From Lonicera japonica (lineage: Eukaryota > Streptophyta > Magnoliopsida > Dipsacales > Caprifoliaceae), in contig CM038470.1 in the NCBI GenBank assembly GCA_021464415.1, forward strand, positions 34,156,099 to 34,220,098: a stretch of 64,000 nt of DNA, written 5' to 3'. This document shows positions 36,489-49,054 of the stretch, piece by piece (the first letter of the stretch is position 1; the number at the start of each line of letters is the position of its first letter). The position numbers were made by a program, and so were the translations under genes. Below the pieces are notes generated by a model. That model did no database searches. It worked only from the letters and a program-made list of their open reading frames with translations, and was not told the origin of the DNA.

Positions 36489-37588
36489 GAGATAATGGGT
36501 TATAAGGGCTTGCTCCGTAATGTTTTATAACATTAAGGATGAACTCATGTTTAATAAAGAGAAGTAGTGTACTAATTTCATAATTTGGTTTTGCAATAAG
36601 GACACTTTTCATAATATTAATTTATTTTAAGGAAAATGATAAATGTTGATGGACAAAAATACCCGTAATATAATAATCTCTTAGCCCCTCCTTCCCCCAC
36701 CTAAACTTCCAATACCTCATCAATCTCTTTATAGATTTCATTCAACCATCAAATGCTCTCCTCTGTCTTACCAACGACCTTACCTCCTCCTCCTCCACCA
36801 CCACCACCACCACCACTTGATTCTCCAATCGTATCGCCGGGAGGAGCGCCGTTCTCATCTTCTTATTCTTCTTCTTTTGCAGGGGCAATAATAAAACAGA
36901 TATAACTTTTGATTGAACCGTTGAATTTAGCTGATTTTCGGATATATTATTCGGAAGACAAAGTTACTAGATTAATAATAAAATCAAGACGATCAGAGGT
37001 CGTTTTGCTATCGAAATCGACCAATTTCGACAGCCCAGCGGAATTTTGAAAAAAAAAATCTGATCGTTCCATTTTTTTTACGAACCCTACGTCAATCCAT
37101 ATATATATAAATAAAGTGGATGCTGATCTCATTAATTTTTTTATTCTATGTTTTTTTAATGGCGCTAAAATCATTTTATCACCTTCTGGTTGTTGTCCAA
37201 GTGGTGCCACCTTCTGGTTGTTGTCCAGGTGGTGCTAAATGCATTTAGCACATTCTGGTTGTGGTGCTAAATGCATTTAGCACATTCTGGTTGTGGTGCT
37301 AAATGCATTTAGCACCTTGTCCAGGTGTTACTAATTGCATTTAATACCTTCTAGTTGTTGTCCAGGTAGTGCGAAATGCATTTAACACATTTTGGTTGTA
37401 GTGCTAAATGCATTTAGCATCTTCTGATTGTTGTTACTATCATAATGAGACATAATGAGATGTGAGATGTTATAAGGAAGGGGTATTAGTGTCTTTTTTG
37501 TACAGTATCCTTAATTTACACGGCTAATTTTTAAGTGTCCTTTATAATTATTTATTTATTAGAATGAGCCCTTATGCCTAATTGCCAC
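36489..37588. mobile_element. Non-autonomous MULE with palindromic minisatellite, copy B (inverted)
   Basis: It has an exact 9-bp duplication AAAAATCTA at 36480-36488 and 37589-37597. The ends are GAGATAATGGGTTATAAGGG and, read inward from the right, GTGGCAATTAGGCATAAGGG. It is the same family as 17697-19651 in opposite orientation, about 850 bp shorter. The palindromic array (about 37175-37435) has fewer units. The coding-like piece at 36950-37210 on the minus strand runs further without a stop than in copy A, but is still not a recognised gene. Confidence 0.9.
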
Positions 37589-38068
37589 AAAAATCTACTT
37601 CATATAAATGATATTTATTTGGATTTTAGTTTTTATTTATTTGAATTTCAAAATTCATGTAATCCTAATAACTAACTCAAACTAATTTAAGATTATTTTA
37701 AGTTATCATTTAATTTTCAAAAAATTGGTAAAAATGGGAACATTAGAAAAACCATAAATGAATTAAAAATAACTAAATAAATTAAATAAAAAATAATCAT
37801 AATTATCCAATAATTTGGGCCAACAACTAACTACAAAAAACAAGTGGCTTAAATACAAAACAATTCAAAATACTGGGCGAAATACAAAAAGGCCCAAAAA
37901 TTTAAGTGGGGTAAAAAGATTAATTCCGTGGATGCTTTTGAAATACCCTTTATCGAAAAGTCGAGTTACACTGATATTTCGGTCAAAATCAACTAAAATT
38001 GAATTGACACACAACCAGTTGACTCAATATTAGTGTGTAAACAAAAATAGAAGTTTGATGAAGATAGA
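37589..38068. other. Intergenic, no gene seen
   Basis: This is AT-rich DNA between the MULE and the palindromic array. The short open frame here has no recognisable features. Confidence 0.5.
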
Positions 38069-41000
38069 GTGTTAGTTTGGTTCGCGTTTTAGTTTATTCC
38101 CAAAATTCAAAATGATAATTTTACATGAGAAGTTTGAGCCCTATTAAGTTATGATTCAGCTTTTTAATATGAACTATAAGATTCTTTTAATTTGAATTTT
38201 CCAATTTAGAATTCAAGAAATGAACCTAAAGACAAAATAAAAGAGTAATAATGTCTATTAAAACTCTTATCCTCTGCATTCTAAACTTAAAATTCTTTAA
38301 CCGCTTTCTTGCCAAATACAATAATATGTACTATATATAAAAGTACGAATAAACATAAGTGTTTTTCCCTTTTTTGTTTGGTCAAATATGTCCATTGATT
38401 GTATAATTATATATCAACCTAAGATAATTAGACTTCTTATTATTTATTTATTTAACTTATAAGAGTCCACATTATAATCAAAGTTTACATTATAGAAACT
38501 TCTTTTTATTTAACTAATAAAAATCCACGTTATAATCAAAGTCTACATTGAGTATAATATTGTATTATTTATTAAACTTATAGAATCCACATTATAAATA
38601 TCAAAGTTTACATTGATAAAGACTTCTTATTGTTTAACTAATTAGAGTCAACATTAGAATCAAAGTCTACATATATTGCATTATTTATTTAACAAGCTTT
38701 TTCATAATTGAATTATCGAGAACCTTCAATCTCTCCTCAACTGTTGTGTTCAAGTTATATGAGGGTATCACTATTCTTTTTCTTTATTTAAGATCACTAT
38801 TTGTCAAGCAATTTTTTTGTTTATTGCCGTTCGATTTATTATTATAGTTACTTTAATTCTTTGATAGATAAGTTGCAAAGAGAAGTTCAAGTTATATCAC
38901 TACCCTTTTTCTTTATTAAGATCACTATTTGTCAAACATTTTTTTTGTGTATTGTCATTTGATCTATTATTATTTTCAGTCTTTGATATAGAAGTTGTAA
39001 AGACCAGAGATGAAGGTATTTTTTTTATTTTTTGTTATTTGATTTGTAATTCTAAAATAAAATACTTATTAATAACCACGTTCAACGTACATGCTGAAAA
39101 TCTAGTAATAGAAAATAGCTATATATATATATGTGTGTGTGTGTGTGTATTTGCTGCGATTGGTCTTTAGCTACTTTTCTTTCTCTATTTCTTTTTCCTT
39201 ACAATTAGTCTTCCAACGTTGACATGTCCTCTTTATATTATTTGCATCAATAGTACCATGTTTCTTTAAAAGATTTTTGCAGCCTGATATAAAAATCCTA
39301 TAAGAAAAATATGGTAAATAAAAAGAACCCTTTTCCCCACTCCATTGGCATTTTTCAAATTCACAAATGTACTTGAATTAAGTTGTTGCTACATATTTTA
39401 CTAAAACTATGAATAATTTTTTAGGTTCAAGAAAAATACATTTTATTATCAAGGTAGACTCCAGTTTTTATAAATACGTAGTGCACCACCATCACTTGGT
39501 ACACTCACGTGCATACCATCGGTCTATGGCTCAGGCTCCCACAGTATGTCTCTCTTAACCTAGCTGCTGCTACTACTACTACAAAACTTGTTTTATTTAT
39601 ATTAATTAATGTGTTAACTATGTTTTATGTTTCTTAATTAATTAAAATTTTAGGAAAAAAACAATATGGATGAGCTTAGAGGTCTTCTTCTACAAGGTAT
39701 TTGGTTCGCTTTGCACTTTGGCTGCCAGCTCATTGTGCAGTTTTACACTTTTCTAGTTTGCACCCCACTTACCAAATAAATTTGGCAAAATGCGTCTAGC
39801 TAGAAAATTGTTAAATTGCACAATCAGCTGCTAGCCTAAGCAAAAAGTGAACCAAACACCTCGTAGAAGAAGGCCTCTAGGCTCATCCATGTTGTTCATT
39901 TGTTGAAATTTTTAATTCATTCATGAACATAAAAAATAGTAAATGCATTTAGGAAAAGAGAATAAGTGTTGATTGTAGTAGTAATTGGGTTAAGTGAGAC
40001 ATATTGTGGGAACCTGAGCCTCAGGCTGACGGTATATAAGTGGCCTAAGCATGGCGGTGCAATATGTACTCATCGAAATGGGAGTCTACCTTTATGATCA
40101 TATGTGATTTGCTTGGACACACAAAATTACTCGTAGTTTCAATAAAATATATATATAGCAACAAGCTAGTACATTTGTTAATTTGAAAAATGGCAATGGA
40201 GTGGGAAATGGGTTATGTGTAAAGATCTTTTTGCATGATTGAAAACAATATTATGTGTAAAGAAACATGGTATTATTGATGTGTAGCATTGTAGTTGCAA
40301 ATTATAGAAAGATGAAATGTCCACCATGGACTAGTTGCATGGAAAAAGAAAGGAAGTAGCCAAACACCCATCGCAACAGAATTTACACACACACACATAC
40401 ACACACATATATATAGCTATTTTCCATTATTATTTTATTTGGCAAGAAAGTTGTGAAAGAATTTCAAATTTAGAATGGAGAAGATATGAGTTTTGATAGA
40501 CATTAGTGCTCTTTTGTTTAGACTTTTGGTTCATTTCTAGAATTTTAAATTGGTAAATTCAAACCAAGAATTTCTTATAGTTCATGAGAAGTTTGAGACT
40601 CATTAAGTTATGATTCAACTTCGCAACATGAACTATAAGAAATTAAACTCCTAGTTTGAATATACCAATTTAGGATTTCATAAATGAACCAAAAGTCAAA
40701 ACAAACCAACACTAATGTCTATCAAGACTCATATCCTCTCCATTCTAAACATAAAATTCTTTGGCCACTTTCTTGGCAAATACAATAATACTGGAAAATA
40801 GCTATATATATATATGTAAATTATTTGCAAAGGGTGTTTGGCTACTTTCATTCTTTCATATTCCCTGCAATTAATCCTCTAAGGTGGACATGTCATTTTA
40901 ATATAATTTGTAACTATAATACTATACATAAATAATACCACGTTTCTTTACACACAATATATTTTCAATTATGCTAAAAGATTTTTACATCATACTATCA

Positions 41001-44000
41001 GAATCCTGAAAAGAAAATATGGTAAACAAAAAGAACCCTTCTCCAACTCCATTGCCATTTTTCAAATTCACAAATGTACTTGAATTAATGTCTTGATATA
41101 TATATTTTACTAAAACAATGAATAACTGTGTATGTTCAAGCAAAACATGTCTCACCATGAAGGTAGACTCCCATTTCAACGAGTACGTAGTGCACCACCA
41201 TCACTTGGTGCACTCACATACCATTAGCCTGAGGCTCAGGCTCCCACAATACGTCTCTCTTAACCTGACTACTACTACTGCTATCAAAATTTGTTCTATT
41301 TTTATAATTATATTAACTATTTTTATGTCTATGAATGAATTTAAATTTCAGGAAAGGAACAAAGTGGATGAGCTTAGAGGTCTTCTTCTCCAAGGTCTTC
41401 GGTTAGCTTTTCACTCTGGCTGGCAGCTCATTGTGCAGTTTTATACTTAACTAATTTGCACCCCTCTTACCAAATAATCTTGGTAGAATATGTCTAGCTA
41501 GAAAAGTATAAAATTGTACAATGAGTTTCCAGCCAAAGTAAAAGGCGAACCAAACATCTCATAGAAGAAGACCTCTATGCTCATCAACATAGTCACTTTC
41601 TTGAAATGTTAATTCATTCATAAACATAAAAATAAAAAGAGAAGAAGTGTTGATTGTTGTAGTAGTCGAGTTGAGAGAGACATTGTGGGAGCCTGAGGCT
41701 CAGGCTGACGATATGTGAGTGCACCAAGTGATGGCGGTGCACTACGTACTCCTCAAAATGGGAATCTACCTTCGTTATCAGACATGGTTTGCTTGGACGT
41801 ACACACAAAATTACTTATAGTTTTAGTAAAATATATAGTAATTTAATTCATGTTCATTTGTCAATTTAAAAATTACATGGAGTGGGGAACAATTCTTTTT
41901 GTTTATTATTTTTCTTTATAGGAATTTTATATTAGGATGTAAAAAGCTTTTAGCATGATTAAAAATAGTATTGTGTGAAAATAAACAAGGTATTACTAAT
42001 GAATAGCATTATAGTTGCAAATTATTTTAGGAGGACATGTCCCCCTTAGGGGACTAATTACAAGGAAAAAGAAAGAAAGTAGTGAAAGACCAATCGCAGC
42101 AAAATTTACATATATATATAGCTATTTTCCGTTATTATTTTATTCGGCAAGAAAGTGGTCAATGAATTTTAAGTTTAGAATAGAGAGGATATGAGTATTG
42201 ATAGACATTAGTGCTGGTTTGTTTTGACTTCTGATTCATTTCTGGAATTTTAAATTGGTAAATTTAAACTAGAAGTTTCTTAGTACTCGTTTGGTTAGCA
42301 TTTTGGTTATTCCAAAAATTCAAAACGGTAATTTCAAATAAAAAGTTTGAGCCTCATTAAATCACGATTCAACTTGTCAACATGAATTATAAGAACTTTT
42401 TGTTTGAATAACCAATTTAGAATTCCATAAATGAACAAAAAGTCAAAATAAAAGAGTACCACTGTCTATGAAAACTCATATCCTCTCCATTCTAAAGTTA
42501 GAATTCTTTGGCCATTTTCTTGCCAAATACCATAATAATATATATATATATATAGGGTACATTTCAAGTAAGGTCTTAACTTAAGGACCTTAAGTCACGG
42601 ATTGGGTATTTTGGGTACCAAACGGATGAGTTTTTGACAAAACTTGGTGAAGATAAACTCCATGGCTAGTAGATCATCCCCACCAAATATCATAAAAAAA
42701 TTCAACCGAGAAGTAAGTTAACTACAAAATTGAAATATATATCTCCATTAACTAGACATATATATTTCAATTTTGTAGTTAACCCACATACTGGTTAAAT
42801 ATTTTTATGATATTTGGTGGGGATGATCTACTAGCCATGGAGTTCATCTTCACCAAGTTTCGTCAAAAAACTCGTCCGTTTGGCACCCAAAATACCCAAT
42901 CCGTGACTTAAGGTCCTTAAGTTAAGACCTTACTTGAAATGTACCCTATATATATATATGTAAATTATATTGCAATGGGTGTTTGGCTACTTTCTTTCTT
43001 TCTTTTTTTCCTTGCTATTACTCCTCTAAGGTGGACCTGTCTTCTTTTTATAATTTGCAAGTATAATGCTATAAATCAATAATACCATGTTTCTTTATGG
43101 ACAATATTGTTTCCAATCATGCTAAAAGATTTTTCCAACCTGATATAAAAATCCTGATAAGAAAAAATGGTAAATAAAAAGAACCCTTCCCCTCCTCCAT
43201 TGGCATTTTTCAAATTTACAAATGTACTTGAATTAAGTTGTTGCTATATATTTTACTAAAACTACTAGTAATTTTGTAGGTCGAAGCAAAACATGTCGGA
43301 TCATGAAGGTAGACTCCCATTTCGACGAGTACGTAGTGCATCCCCATCACTTGGTGCGCTCACATACCGTCAGCCTGAAGCTTAGGCTCTCACATGCAAT
43401 ATGTGTCTCTTAAGCCAACTACTACTACTATCAAAACTTGTTCTATTTTTATAAATGCATTAACTATTTTTTTTGTTTATGAATGAATTAAAATTTCAAG
43501 AAAGGAACAATGTGGATGAGCTTAGAGGTCTTCTTCTACAACATGTTTAGTTAGCTTTTCACTTTGGCTGGCAACTCATTGTGCTGTTTTACATATTTTT
43601 TTTAGTTTGCACCCCTCTTATCATATAATCTTGGCAGAATACCTCTAGCTAAAAAGTGTAAAACTAGATAATGAGTTGCTAGTCAAAGTGAAAAGTGAAC
43701 CAACATCTCATAGAAGAAGACCTCTAAGCTCATCCTCATTGTTCCTTTCTTGAAATTATAATTTATTCATGAATATAAAAATAGTTAATGTATTTATAAA
43801 AAGAGAACAAGGTTTAATTGTAGTAGTAGTCCAGTTGAGAGATACATAATGTAGGAGCCTAAGCCTCAGGCTGGCGACATGTGAGTGTATACCAGGTGAT
43901 CGTGGTGCACTACGTACTCATCGAAACAAGAGTCTACCTTCATGATCAGACATATTTTTCTTGGACATATAAAATTAATCATGGTTTTAGTAAAATATGT

Positions 44001-44660
44001 TGCAACTTAATTCAAGTACATTCGCGAATTTGAAAAATATCAATTGAGTGGGAGAAGGGTTCTTTTTGTTTACAATACTTTCTTTATAGGATTTTTAAAT
44101 CAAGCAGTAAAAATCTTTTTATATGATTGGAAATAATATTTTGTGTAAAGAAACATTGTATTATTCATGTATAGCATTATAGTTGCAAATTATAAAAGAG
44201 GACATGTCCACCTTGAAGACAAATTTGCAATGAAAAATAAAGAAAAAAAGTGGCCAAAGGCCAATCGCGGCAGAATTTACATATATATATATTCCATCAT
44301 TATTGTATTTCGCAAGAAAGTGGCTAAAGAATTTTAAGTTTAAAATGGAGAGTATATGAGTTTTGATAGACATTAGTGTTAGTTTGTTTTGACTTTTAGT
44401 TCATTTCTAGAATTTTAAATTGGGAAATTCAAACTAGGAGTCTCTTATAATTCATGTTCAGAAGTTGAATCATAACTTAATGAGGCTCAAATTTCTCATG
44501 TGAAATTACCATTTTGAATTTTCAAAATAAACCAAATGAGCACTTATAGTTCTTGTCGAGAAGTTGAATCATAACTTAATGAGGCTTAAACTTCTCTTGT
44601 GAAATTACCATTCTGAATTTCTAGAATAAACCAAAATGCAAACCAAACGAACACAAAGTG
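38069..44660. repeat. Array of alternating inverted repeats, about 1.7-kb period
   Basis: The core, starting GGATGAGCTTAGAGGTCTTC, occurs at about 39667, 41366 and 43512. In each unit its reverse complement follows about 190 bp later (GAAGACCTCTA then GCTCATCC, at about 39868, 41568 and 43714). Outward lie mirrored blocks: CACCATCACTTGGTGCACTC, AGGCTCCCACA, CAAATGTACTTGAATTAAG, GAACCCTT, AGAATTCTTTGGCCACTTTC. Between units the mirrored order reverses again, so the array reads as successive palindromes. Spacing is about 1.70 and 2.15 kb, the latter including the MITE at 42555-42946. The outer ends share GTGTTAGTTTGGTTCGCGTT and its right counterpart. About 38341-39104 interrupts the first unit. 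No gene is visible. Confidence 0.88.
42555..42946. mobile_element. Near-perfect fold-back MITE
   Basis: GGGTACATTTCAAGTAAGGT on the left equals the reverse complement of the right end. The arms of about 190 bp match with only about ten differences by eye and are separated by a loop of about 12 bases near 42746. It sits in a TA microsatellite, consistent with a TA target. It has no coding capacity, and a transcript would form a long hairpin. The other array units lack it. Confidence 0.92.
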
Positions 44661-44737
44661 ACTAAAAGTAAAGTAATTGATAACCTTTTTCTAGCATTGA
44701 TTCAAAGAATAAGCAACTCTCTAGACAAAAAAGCTAT

Positions 44738-45521
44738 TGAGAATGGTAGGCTCAAATCATTGTCTACACTAGAAAAATGTTGAAACATGGATTATAAAAT
44801 GGGTTGTGTCACCATATAAGTTACAAGTATTTTGAGAAAACCCCACACCTATGCCGCAAGCAATTTAGGTTGAGAAAATATCATCATTTTGTGACAGAGA
44901 GGGCCCAACCCATGGGCCAGTGAGCCCAACAACTAGTATCAGAGCTGATAGTAAATCCACAGCTTGGAGTAGTACCTTCAGTAGGATAACTCGGTGGAGC
45001 CTAAGGTAGAGTTTGGACTCAATGGAGTCGCTATAAACCTTCCATAGTAGGATGACTCAGTTTAGCAAAAAAATGGTGGAGTTAGGACCTAATGGAGCCA
45101 TGGTGGACTGGAGCTAGTTCAATGGTGGAGTCACTACAACCTATGTACACAGGAGTACTATCACGTAGTTGTGCAAGTCACTTGAGTTAAGTGAAAATGT
45201 GTGTACCTTGAGATGTTGCATTGACAAGGTGGATGATGGTGGGGACACTGTTAAGTTGTGATCTACATGGATTTGATCCAAGATGGAGATTATTGTGAAT
45301 GGTTGGCTCAAACTATTGTCCCACATTGAAAAATGTAGAAATTTGGGTTTCCAAGATGGGTTGTGTCACCGCATAAATAACGAAGCCTTTTCAGAAAACC
45401 CCACACCTATGCCACAAGGTATTTAAATTGGGAATAATATAATTATTGTTACTGTGTGTGGACCCATGGGCCCTCTATGTCAAAGAAGAGAGGGCCCAAC
45501 CTGTGGCCCGTGAGCCTAACA
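44738..45521 (+). mobile_element. TRIM retrotransposon
   Basis: The 5' LTR is 44738-44931 (TGAGAATGG to CCCAACA) and the 3' LTR is 45294-45521 (TGTGAATGG to CCTAACA). Shared blocks are GGCTCAAA, ATGGGTTGTGTCACC, GAAAACCCCACACCTATGCC, GAGGGCCCAACC and GTGAGCC. Directly after the 5' LTR, TAGTATCAGAGC (44935-44946) matches the initiator-tRNA-Met primer site TGGTATCAGAGC except at its first bases. The internal region of about 360 bp has no coding capacity. The total of about 780 bp fits TRIM size. The 5-bp flanks do not match, and the 3' LTR carries about 30 extra bases, so the copy is old. Confidence 0.87.
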
Positions 45522-45964
45522 AAACTTTGTACAAAGTAAACAATTGATAAAAAGAGGCTAATTGAGCATTTGGAGAAGTGAGCGTGGAATGCATCATGAT
45601 GGATCTTTGATTAGCGATTATAAGGGGTTTGAATGCTATCATTATATTGTAAGACAAAACATTCTTGATTATGGCAGCCATTCACCTTAACCTAAAAGAC
45701 AAACACATGCTTCACACTTGTAACCTTACCCCCACTAGTGCAAATTACCAACTTTTTTTATATCCTTACTGCAAGAGTGATGCTGATGATTTTGATCCAT
45801 ATCGTTATTATAGGCATAATTGAAACTATTTTGAGATATTTGTGAATAATAAGATTATATTGTTATACATTTGTTGAACTATGATGTGCAAGTTAACCAA
45901 GTGCGATAGATGTTGGTATTACGAAGTAGAAAATGAAAGGCCTATGTTATACACACACACATAA

Positions 45965-46007
<43 letters not shown>

Positions 46008-47935
46008 TTTGCGGGTACCAACATTCAGAAATGGTGTTGGGGGGAGGGACAGAGAATGATGTCGTTTTTGGTTCAAACACAGATCTTGTTTTTGCATAAA
46101 CTTGTCAAATGTATTGCAAAATACATCCATTTTGCAAAGTTAATTTACATGAGAATTACGATAACTAGTCAATATTAATAGCATGGATCTATTAGAAACC
46201 ACAGAAAAATGAAAAGGATAAAGAGAGTGAGTTACAAAATCACGTTACTAAGAGGTCGGTACTTGAACTAATTGATGAAATGTAGCAATAGTGACTAAAT
46301 TAAGAAAAGTTCATAAAACAAATACTATAACCTAAATACTTAACATTCTTCTTAAAAAAGAACATTAAGTAGCAAGCAAGAGAGTGCAAACTATAGATAG
46401 AAACAATAACACCTATGGAATGTATAGAAACTTAGAATATAAACCAATGTGTGTAAATCCTCTTAATTAAACTGCCTATGGAAGTGTAGAGGGGCATACC
46501 AAGAGAAAGATTGCCAATGGAAGCTCGATCCGATCCAATCCGAATGTTGTGTAGCTCCATTAATCCTCAGAAACGCCAATGTTCATACATTCAGAAATTT
46601 TACAAGTTGAATGGAGGGGTTAATAAAAAGAACACCAAAAAAAGAATCTAAGTATTTAATTAGCCTTAAAATGAATCAAAACCTACTTCATTTAAAAATA
46701 TATGTGGCAGCTCTTAAAATTGGCATGTGCTTCTACAATTACCCAATGTGATTCACAGATTAGACAGTGGCCAATTCATTCCCAAGATATACGTAACAAA
46801 TCTTAGAATTTAAGAATTTTATCTAAAAATTCATTTATTAGTGATTTAAAACAAATATAATCCATCTAACGACTAAATAGTGAACAAGTGAGCAAGAACA
46901 GTTTCTCCATTTTTTTATTTTTTTTTTAATGTGTTGGTTACATGGGCTGGAATTGAAAAATCAATTAAAGCCCTCATTTATACAAATCCTCCATTATTAC
47001 ACAAAGAAATTGATTAGTTGTTGATGAAAAAGTTAGGAATTGGGTGCTTACTTTTAGGACATGTGGTCATAATCACGTGTTTAACACGTGTTTAACACGT
47101 GATTTACCACCAATTACAAAAGTAACAAATGGAGGAAAACTTTACTCTTCGATCTGACAGATATACCCTTTATAAAAGTACCACAAGGGTGCAATTTGTT
47201 TTAATAAATTGTTCCGGGTGAGAGTTGAAATCTTATATTTATTTAGGGTGCATTGTTGTAATTTACCATTAATATTAAAGCACCGATATTACTAAAAACT
47301 TTTGCGTTTGAGAGACCGAGTACGTAACAAAATCGTATAATGTTATTAAAAGATTCATACTTGAAATTCTTGGAGTTACTGGAGTGTCTCTTGTTCATTA
47401 AGTACTACCAGGGTCTGGTGGAATTAGTTGGTTACAATATATTAGGATATCAAAAGGAGATAAAATATATTGAGTTACAATATATTAGGATTTTGAAACT
47501 CACCTTAACAAGTAGCAGTAGAAACAAATTTCCTCAAAGAATTCTGCAAGCTTGGGAAAATATATCAACCTGAAAGGTAACAACAAATTAATCAACAACT
47601 GCTAGAAGTAAAAACAAAATTGATAAAAAAGAAAAAGTAATTTATTTGGGGTTTGGCTTCATTTTTGTACTCTCATATTCTTATACACAAATGCAACTAG
47701 TGTTAGAAGATATTACATGACAAAAATACCCTGATTTTTTCGTAGCTTAATTTTGTAAATCAAACATAGAAGCTGATTTATTTTACTTTTTAAAAAAAAA
47801 AAAAAAAAGAAGAGGAGAAATCTGGTTAAATTAAGCGTTTGATTCATAAATACTTTACCTCTCTCTTTTCTGAATTATGTCAAGTGGGTAATCAACTGCT
47901 TTCATAGCCGTTGCTGTTTGTGATGCATACATAAT

Positions 47936-47966
<31 letters not shown>

Positions 47967-49049
47967 TAGGCTTTTGTTTTGTTTTGTTTTGTTTTGCAGA
48001 GAGAGAAGAGGTTTTCTAGTTGTTGCAGGGTGGGTAAGCAATGGAAAGAGATCGAGCACCAGGAGAGTTAATTTATATGGTCTGGGGTGCGGCCCATTAC
48101 AAGGAGACGATAAAATATTCAATATAATAATCGCAACGCATAATTATATAAATTATTGATTTCTTGTAATTTTATTAGATATATAATATGTGGTATTGTA
48201 ATCATTGTTATAAATATTTGAGAGAGAGAGAGAGAGAGAGTGCAATTTCAGTATTAGTCTTAAGAACGTAATAAATCTTATTTGTCAATTTATTTTTATA
48301 TAAAAAGTGAAGTATCTTAGATAAAAATTTGAAAGAACCAATAAATTAATAACACATATCAGATGTCATTTTAAATAATTTTTCACAACTTTATTGATTA
48401 TATTTATAAATAATTTTATAGTCACAATAAATTTTGTTTTATTAGTCCTGGTGAATAAATTTTAATATATATATTTTTATTAAAATTCATATTTTGTATT
48501 ATAAATTATTATGATCTAAAGTTTTATATAAAGATCAAAGGGGGAGAAAACTGACATAACAATATAAATATATGGTGTGTATATTACACTATATTTTTAC
48601 ACAAATATATACTACATGTTTGCTTATTTTAAAAGACTGTTACATACAACTTTTTACAAATTATGTATATTTTACACAAAATAAGAAACTTTTATAAATT
48701 GTCTATATTTTACACCAAATAAGAATTTACAATAATACTATTAAAGGTACTCTATATAAAAGTCTACAAACATATAATTCAAGGTCACGTTAAGACCCTT
48801 GGTTCCTTATCTAAATATTTTCCAAATTGATCATAGGACACCTAAAATAACATTAAGGTGTATCATCCATAGGCACATTCAAATTTTTTTATATATAATT
48901 AATGATAATCTGGATGAATTTTTTAAAAAATGAATAAAAGAGAAAGATTGGACCGTGACATTCTATATAAAATATCACATATTTTATAACTTGGAATGAA
49001 ACTCGAATCTTGGTCACATTTAGATTTCAAGAAAAAAAAATTATTAAGT
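45522..49049. other. Intergenic with microsatellites, no firm gene
   Basis: GA tracts occur at 45966-46004, 47953-47967 and 48217-48240, and a TTTTG tandem at 47971-47996. TTTAACACGTG is repeated three times at 47079-47104, giving clustered CACGTG boxes. On the minus strand, 47505-47570 looks like a small exon (acceptor TTTCAG, coding-like PKLAEFFEEICFYCYLL, donor AAG then GTGAG), but no partner exon or family could be found. The rest is AT-rich. Confidence 0.5.
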
Positions 49050-49054
49050 ATTTA

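Noticed and set aside
38069..44660. Three microRNA genes in the palindromic array
   Set aside because: The hairpins are far longer than usual precursors and repeat as whole units. Small RNA production is possible, but a defined microRNA cannot be claimed.
46480..46580. Minus-strand frame beginning MELHNIRIGSDRAS as a gene
   Set aside because: It is under 50 codons before AT-rich sequence, with no splice partners or recognisable domain.
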